A DNA stretch of 64,000 nt from Micromussa lordhowensis (lineage: Eukaryota > Cnidaria > Anthozoa > Scleractinia > Lobophylliidae), in contig OZ026603.1 in the NCBI GenBank assembly GCA_964020085.1, forward strand, positions 180,001 to 244,000, read 5' to 3'. The translations under genes were made by a program, and so were the position numbers. This document shows, piece by piece, positions 51,101 to 57,100 of this stretch (position 1 is its first letter; each line of letters opens with the position of its first letter). Below the pieces are notes generated by a model that ran no database searches, was not told where the DNA came from, and saw nothing but the letters and a program-made list of their open reading frames with translations.

Positions 51101-54100
51101 AAACAGTGTATTCCTTCTCTGTTTACCTATATCGAACTGAAAGTTCCATCGGGCAGCTTTTTTTGGAAAGATTGTGTTCACCAGTTGAACCACTAGAGCA
51201 AATCCAGTGTTGAAATCTAGCATATCGAACTGAAGGTTGAGTTGGCAGTGTTTCAGAACAGAACTGAACGAGCGTGTTTATCATACAGTCGAATCCAGTG
51301 TTCAAAACACAAATCGGATCTGTTTTGCCACAGAATTAAATGAGTCGTGTTGATCAATCAAACTAGCGTGTTCACTTTCACTTTGACTTTGCCCATCATA
51401 TTGAACTGAAAGTTCGACCGAGCAGCGATACATTCCAATACTCTTAATATTCAGGGATTGCGTGACGAACGTTGCCGGCCGGTAAACGCGTTATGGCTGG
51501 TTTGCAGTGTCACTCAATCAAAAATAAAAATCGTAACCATTCAATAAATTAAGTCAAGAATCTGCGATATGATAGATGATTCATACATAAACAACCTTGC
51601 CAAGATTTAGATCTGTGCGGTTTTTCATTCGCGCGTTATTTGGAAAAGTGCTTCATCCAAATTTATAGAGTTTTGTATGGAAACGCCATGTTGGTGCCCT
51701 TCAAAGGGGCACCAACATGGCGGCCGTAAAGTGACAAAAACATCTGTCATTGAGTTTTACCATTAAAACGAAAAATTATTCCTCTAGAGCGCCGACATAT
51801 TGAAAGTAGTACTTCTTCTATTGCAAGAACTGTTCAGTTAGCAAAACCGTGAGCGATAACTCCTCTTTAGACCTATGTGAAAGCCCTCTCGTGCCGCCAT
51901 TTCACTGTCACGCAACTCAAAAACACTGAAATTCAAACGTCCTCTCTAACAAAATGAGAAGCCCTGCCGGGTTGAAACGTTGTAAAACGTCAAGTCATTA
52001 GAGGGTCTTACATCTCATGAAACTAAAACTTCATAAGGATTAGTAATTTTTAGTTTTGGAAAATGATGACGTCACATGAAAACCAGCAATAATTTTCTCT
52101 TGGTAATGTTTGCAACAGAAGAGAACCAAAAATCCGTTATGCTGTATTAATAAACCCCTTATTATAGCACAAATTATTCGCTCCTTGGCACTCTATCGAT
52201 AGGTATACCTAGTAATATTGCCATAAACCAGAGCAAAAGAAATCCAATGTCCTTATCACTGATGGCCTTTGACTTTGTTATTGTCATCGTTGTGATTATC
52301 ATAATCCTTTACTTACATCATCGCCAGACTACTAACATCTGACCACCACTATAAGCATAATCATTACCTTGGGAACTTCAGGTAATACTGACACAAATTC
52401 ACTTGTTTCAGTCTGATAAAAACAGATTCCCCTGTCTGATGTTGTTAGAGAAGTTTAATAATTAACAAGTAACATGAAATGAATCTTACCTGTATAGCTG
52501 ATGATTCCCTCTTTTTTAGCTTTCTCTTGGTTTTCTCTGTCATTGGTGAGAAGAACAACTCTTATCCTCAGGTCATCATCATTACCTCCGTCACATTCCT
52601 TCAAATGCTCATCATACCAGCTGGAATCAAAAACAACATACTGAACCACTTGCCCAAGCTAGTTTGATAATATATTGCAATACAGTATCTGAGCTTACTT
52701 CAAAATGTCTTCATCTGGTTTATGACCAACTAACATCTCAAGCATATTTTAAAGACACTCCAACAAGTATGTGATTTGAACTTTGGGAGATAACAGAGAA
52801 CTTAAATTATAAAGTAACTGTTGTGTTTATAATCAGTATTCTTTGTGATTCACCTACCTTGCTGCAACTCTTATTGCACGATCATTTCTGTCATTAGATG
52901 ATTCTTCTTTCCTTCTTTCTATATATGTTTCTCTGTACGATAATTAACAATAACAATTATGAAATACAGAAGCATACACAAGTATGTATGAATAGTCAGA
53001 TAAAGCCATGAATAGCTACATGTAACAGACACCAAACAAGAGCACCTATAAATTATTAATGACAAGTGGGAAGAAATCTTGTAAGAATACAACAGTCACA
53101 TTGCGAAAGAATTAACTGTCCATTGCAGTGAGGTGGCTGTAGCAGGGGGTATCAACAACCTGCATGGATCAGTCCATAACAGTAACAACTGGAGGATCAA
53201 TAATGTATTGTAACTAACCTGTGATGCTCATTTGAAAACACAAAAAATTTCCTATCTTTGCAAGATATTATATCCCTGATTCTTTTGTAAACTGATCCAT
53301 TGAGATGTTGGACCTGCCAAAAGAAAGATAATTGTCTGAGATGGCTGGGGTGATAGAAGATAGCCATGGCTTATGGACCTGTATCATTACATCATCTTCT
53401 ATACATTACCAACCATGTGACAGAATATATGGCAGTTTCTGTCTTCACTACAATACTCTGTTCTTGACACGAATAGTTAAAATTCCAAAGACAACTGGAT
53501 TGGAAACTGAAATGTTATTGCTTATTCTCTGGCTTCTGATAAAACAGTGACTACATCTAAATCATGATTTATGCAATTGCTACAACCGCTAAATTGGCTA
53601 CCTGGCTCCACTAGCCCCTATGGTTACTCTAGGCAGCCAGTACTTTAATTATTTTTTCTCTTGCGATAAAATGTAGATCTTTATAAGAATGAAGGTTGCT
53701 GTTCTTTAACCCTCTCAAAATCTCAAAACATAGGAAAGTCATTTTGGCTCACTGAATAGTCTCAAAAAGGCCTGTTTTAAAGAGAAACAGGAAGAAAATG
53801 TGTTCACTGGGTTAATGTTTGGGGATACATGTGCACTTTCAAAATGTTCTCACAGACCTGTCAAATGAAGTCAACATTCAAATTTCAGTTTGTGTATAAC
53901 TGATAATTGTATAGTACTGTATAATTGATATTTGAAGAGAGAAATAATGAAACAAAGAATGAAATGTAATCAATTTTCACAAATGATTTTATCTTGACCA
54001 GTTTAGACTGTTAGTTGAATTGCTCTCACCTCTTGTAAAACAGTCTGTAGTAGTATCACATTTTTAAAAATTGGATCTTCCAGGACATCTACCTGAGTAA

Positions 54101-57100
54101 CAGGTACAAACACCAGAGTTGAGAATTCCTCAGTACTTGTTCAAATAAAATATTATAATATACCATGCAAGGAGAACAACTTCTTAATAATGTATATACA
54201 AATACAGGATTTTAGAGATGGGGGTTCAGGATATGGAACGCAGACACACAGACTGCTGACCAGGGATAAAAGGCAGACTAAAGACTAAAGACTTTTTAAG
54301 TATATAAATGCATTGTGATGTTTCCATTATTAAGTGCTAACCCTGAACAGGATTATTCAGGCTAATCATACTGACAGTCTGCACTCCCCTTAGTCTAAAT
54401 ATCAATTCGTTTATAAACAGGGTTTCGACAAAACACTGAATGTGGCTAAATGTAATTTAGGCAAGGTTAAAATCGAGCGAGTTGGCCAGCGGTCATCACC
54501 TATTGCACTACGTGACATGCGAGGCAGCCATTCGGGGATTTGCAGGGCCCTTTTGGGACTTTGTAACTAGTGTATCAGTGCTTTGTTTGCTTTGTTTGCT
54601 GATCATAGCGGATCAATTGTGCCTTCTTGCGAATCGTTGCGGATTCACGCTAGCTGCCGTTGTCTTGCCATTCGCCTTCACATCCTTTAGCTGCTCCTTA
54701 CGTCGAAGATGTTTCTTCGTAGCACCAACAATAGCCTTGCAGCCAGCTTGGATGCCGCTTCTCTTCCAAGTCTTTCTGAAGAATTGCCTCCTTCGACGAG
54801 TGCTAACGCTGAAGTCCTTCACCCTTCCTGTAGCGATGTTAGTAGTTCGTTGCACCAGGCTAGCAGGCAAGCGGAAGTGCCGTCTCCTACATTTCTGGCC
54901 TCGGTGGTCGCGGCCGTTAAACAGGCGCTTGCAGCCGAACATGCTTCGATGAATACTCCAGCAAGTTCGAGCTGGGGGCGTTCCTGCTACACTTTCGTCC
55001 AGCTTGCAGTCCCAAGCTTCGGCCCTGGCAGCTTCTGGCGTGGGCTTTCCACCATCGTCGGCTTCAATCGCCGGAGCGGCTAACCAAATGCAAGGTAGGC
55101 CAAACTTTGTTGCATCGTCCTTTGTGTCAACTTTTTCACCGCCGGCGCCTTCTGTCGCTCCTTCGTCTTCGAGTGTCGCGGCCGGGCTGCTTCCCACTGC
55201 GTTTTCCTCTTCGCCAAGTGTTCCTGTTTTGCAGCAGTTGTTTGTGGTGGCCCCAGGCTTTTCGCCCGTCCCACCAAAATTAGTGAGCCAGATTGTGTCG
55301 GGCAAATTCGTCGAACTAAGTGAATTGCTTTCCTCAAACATTGTTCAAACAAACTCCGACTCGGACCCTTAATTGTTTTTCGACGGGCGGCTGGTCCTCA
55401 CGTCCATGCCCAAGAAACCAAAGCGGCGGACCGAAGATATTGGCAGCTGGATGGAGGCTTTTTCAGTGTATTGCCTCGTGCTAACCTCTCAGTTTCCCCA
55501 CCGATGGAAGGATCTCCAGCTTTATTAATTGCTGATCTTACGGACCTACCGCCAGTTCACTGGTCGGGTTTGGCTGGCGTACAATCGGGCATTCTGAGAG
55601 CACGCAGCTGCGACGAGCTTGACGGATTGGTCGACCCTTAGCATGCAACTCTTTAACTTTCATGCTGCTTCAGCCTCGAATCGTGGCCATGATGCCGTAA
55701 CCGACTCAATTGAGCCTCGCGGAACGGCATCATCAACCGTTATTTGCCTTTGGTTTGCGTTCTGCCCCCTCTATCTTTAATGCCATTGCAGACTCGGTGG
55801 AGTGGATCCTTATGCACTCCTATCAAATTTCAGCACTGCTCCATTACTTGGATGACTTTATTACGGCCGGCCCCACAGACTCCATGCAATGTACACATAA
55901 GCTAAGTACCGCGCTCGCAGTCTGCAAGCGACTTGGCTTGCCTCTCCACCCAGGGAAATGCGAAGGCCCAGCTACGGTGTTGGTGGTCCTGGGAATCGAA
56001 TTAGATTCAGTCAACCAAGTTGCCTGCCTGCCAGCAGACAAGTTAGTCGCCCTGCAGGGCCTGATAAGGTCGTGGCTCCCACGTAAGCATTGCAATAGAC
56101 GTGAACTGGAGTCCCTCATCAGCCACCTACATCATGCTGCCAAAGTGGTCTGACCTGGTAGAACTTTCCTGCGTCGCATGATCGACCTCTTGTGCTGCTT
56201 CCACAAAAAGGATCATCCGATTCGCCTCAACAGCGAGTTCCACCTAGACTTGCTCTGGTGGCATCAGTTCTTGTCGCAGTGGCATGGTGTTAGCTTCTAG
56301 CTCTTTCCAGGCTTGCTCCCCGCTGCTGGCGTGGAGGTCTCTTCTGATGCGGCCGGATCTTTGGGCTATGGCGCTTTTTTACAGGGCTTTTGGTTCACAG
56401 GGTCATGGGCTCCTTCACAGCAGCAGCAGTCAATCGCCTATAAAGAACTGTTCCCAGTAGTAATTGCTGCCCATGAATTCCAGGACTTCAAAAGTTCCCT
56501 GCTTAATGTGTTTGCTTTGGAGCTTGCTGTTCGCGGCGGCCTGTCATAGCTTTACCTTCTCTGCCCAACATGTGCCCGGCATTACTAATCAGATTGCTGA
56601 TGCTCTCTCCCGTTTCCGTTGGCAGGAATTCAGGCGGTTGGTTCCACATGCCCAGCTGCACCCAACCACGATCCCTCCCGACCTGCTGACGGACTTGACC
56701 GCTCTGCGTTAGTACAGCAGTGCTACTCCTTCCTGCATCATGGCTTGGCACCCTCGACTCATCGTTCCTATGCGTCCGCACAGGCAAAATTTATTTCCTT
56801 CTGTCACCAGCTTGGCAAGTTGCACCCCTCTGGGTCACCGTGCCCTGCAGACGAGTGGATGCTTTGCCTCTTTGCGACCTTTCTGGCTAGGACTCTCCAA
56901 CCATCGTCCATCAAGGTGTATTTATCTGGCATTAGAGCTCTCCACATCGAGCAGGGGTTCCCAGACCCGCTTGTAGACTGTCTCCGCCTGCAGAGGGTCG
57001 TCCGTGGCATCAAGCGTTGCCAGGGCACTCCCTCCGCCACACGGTTGCCTATTACAGATGACTTGATGTTGGTTATCTGGCAGTCTCTGGATCCCGGCCT

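Noticed and set aside
54613..55341. 242-codon minus-strand frame
   Set aside because: Antisense to the gag-like region of the Ngaro-type element; GC-rich sequence keeps the frame open by chance.
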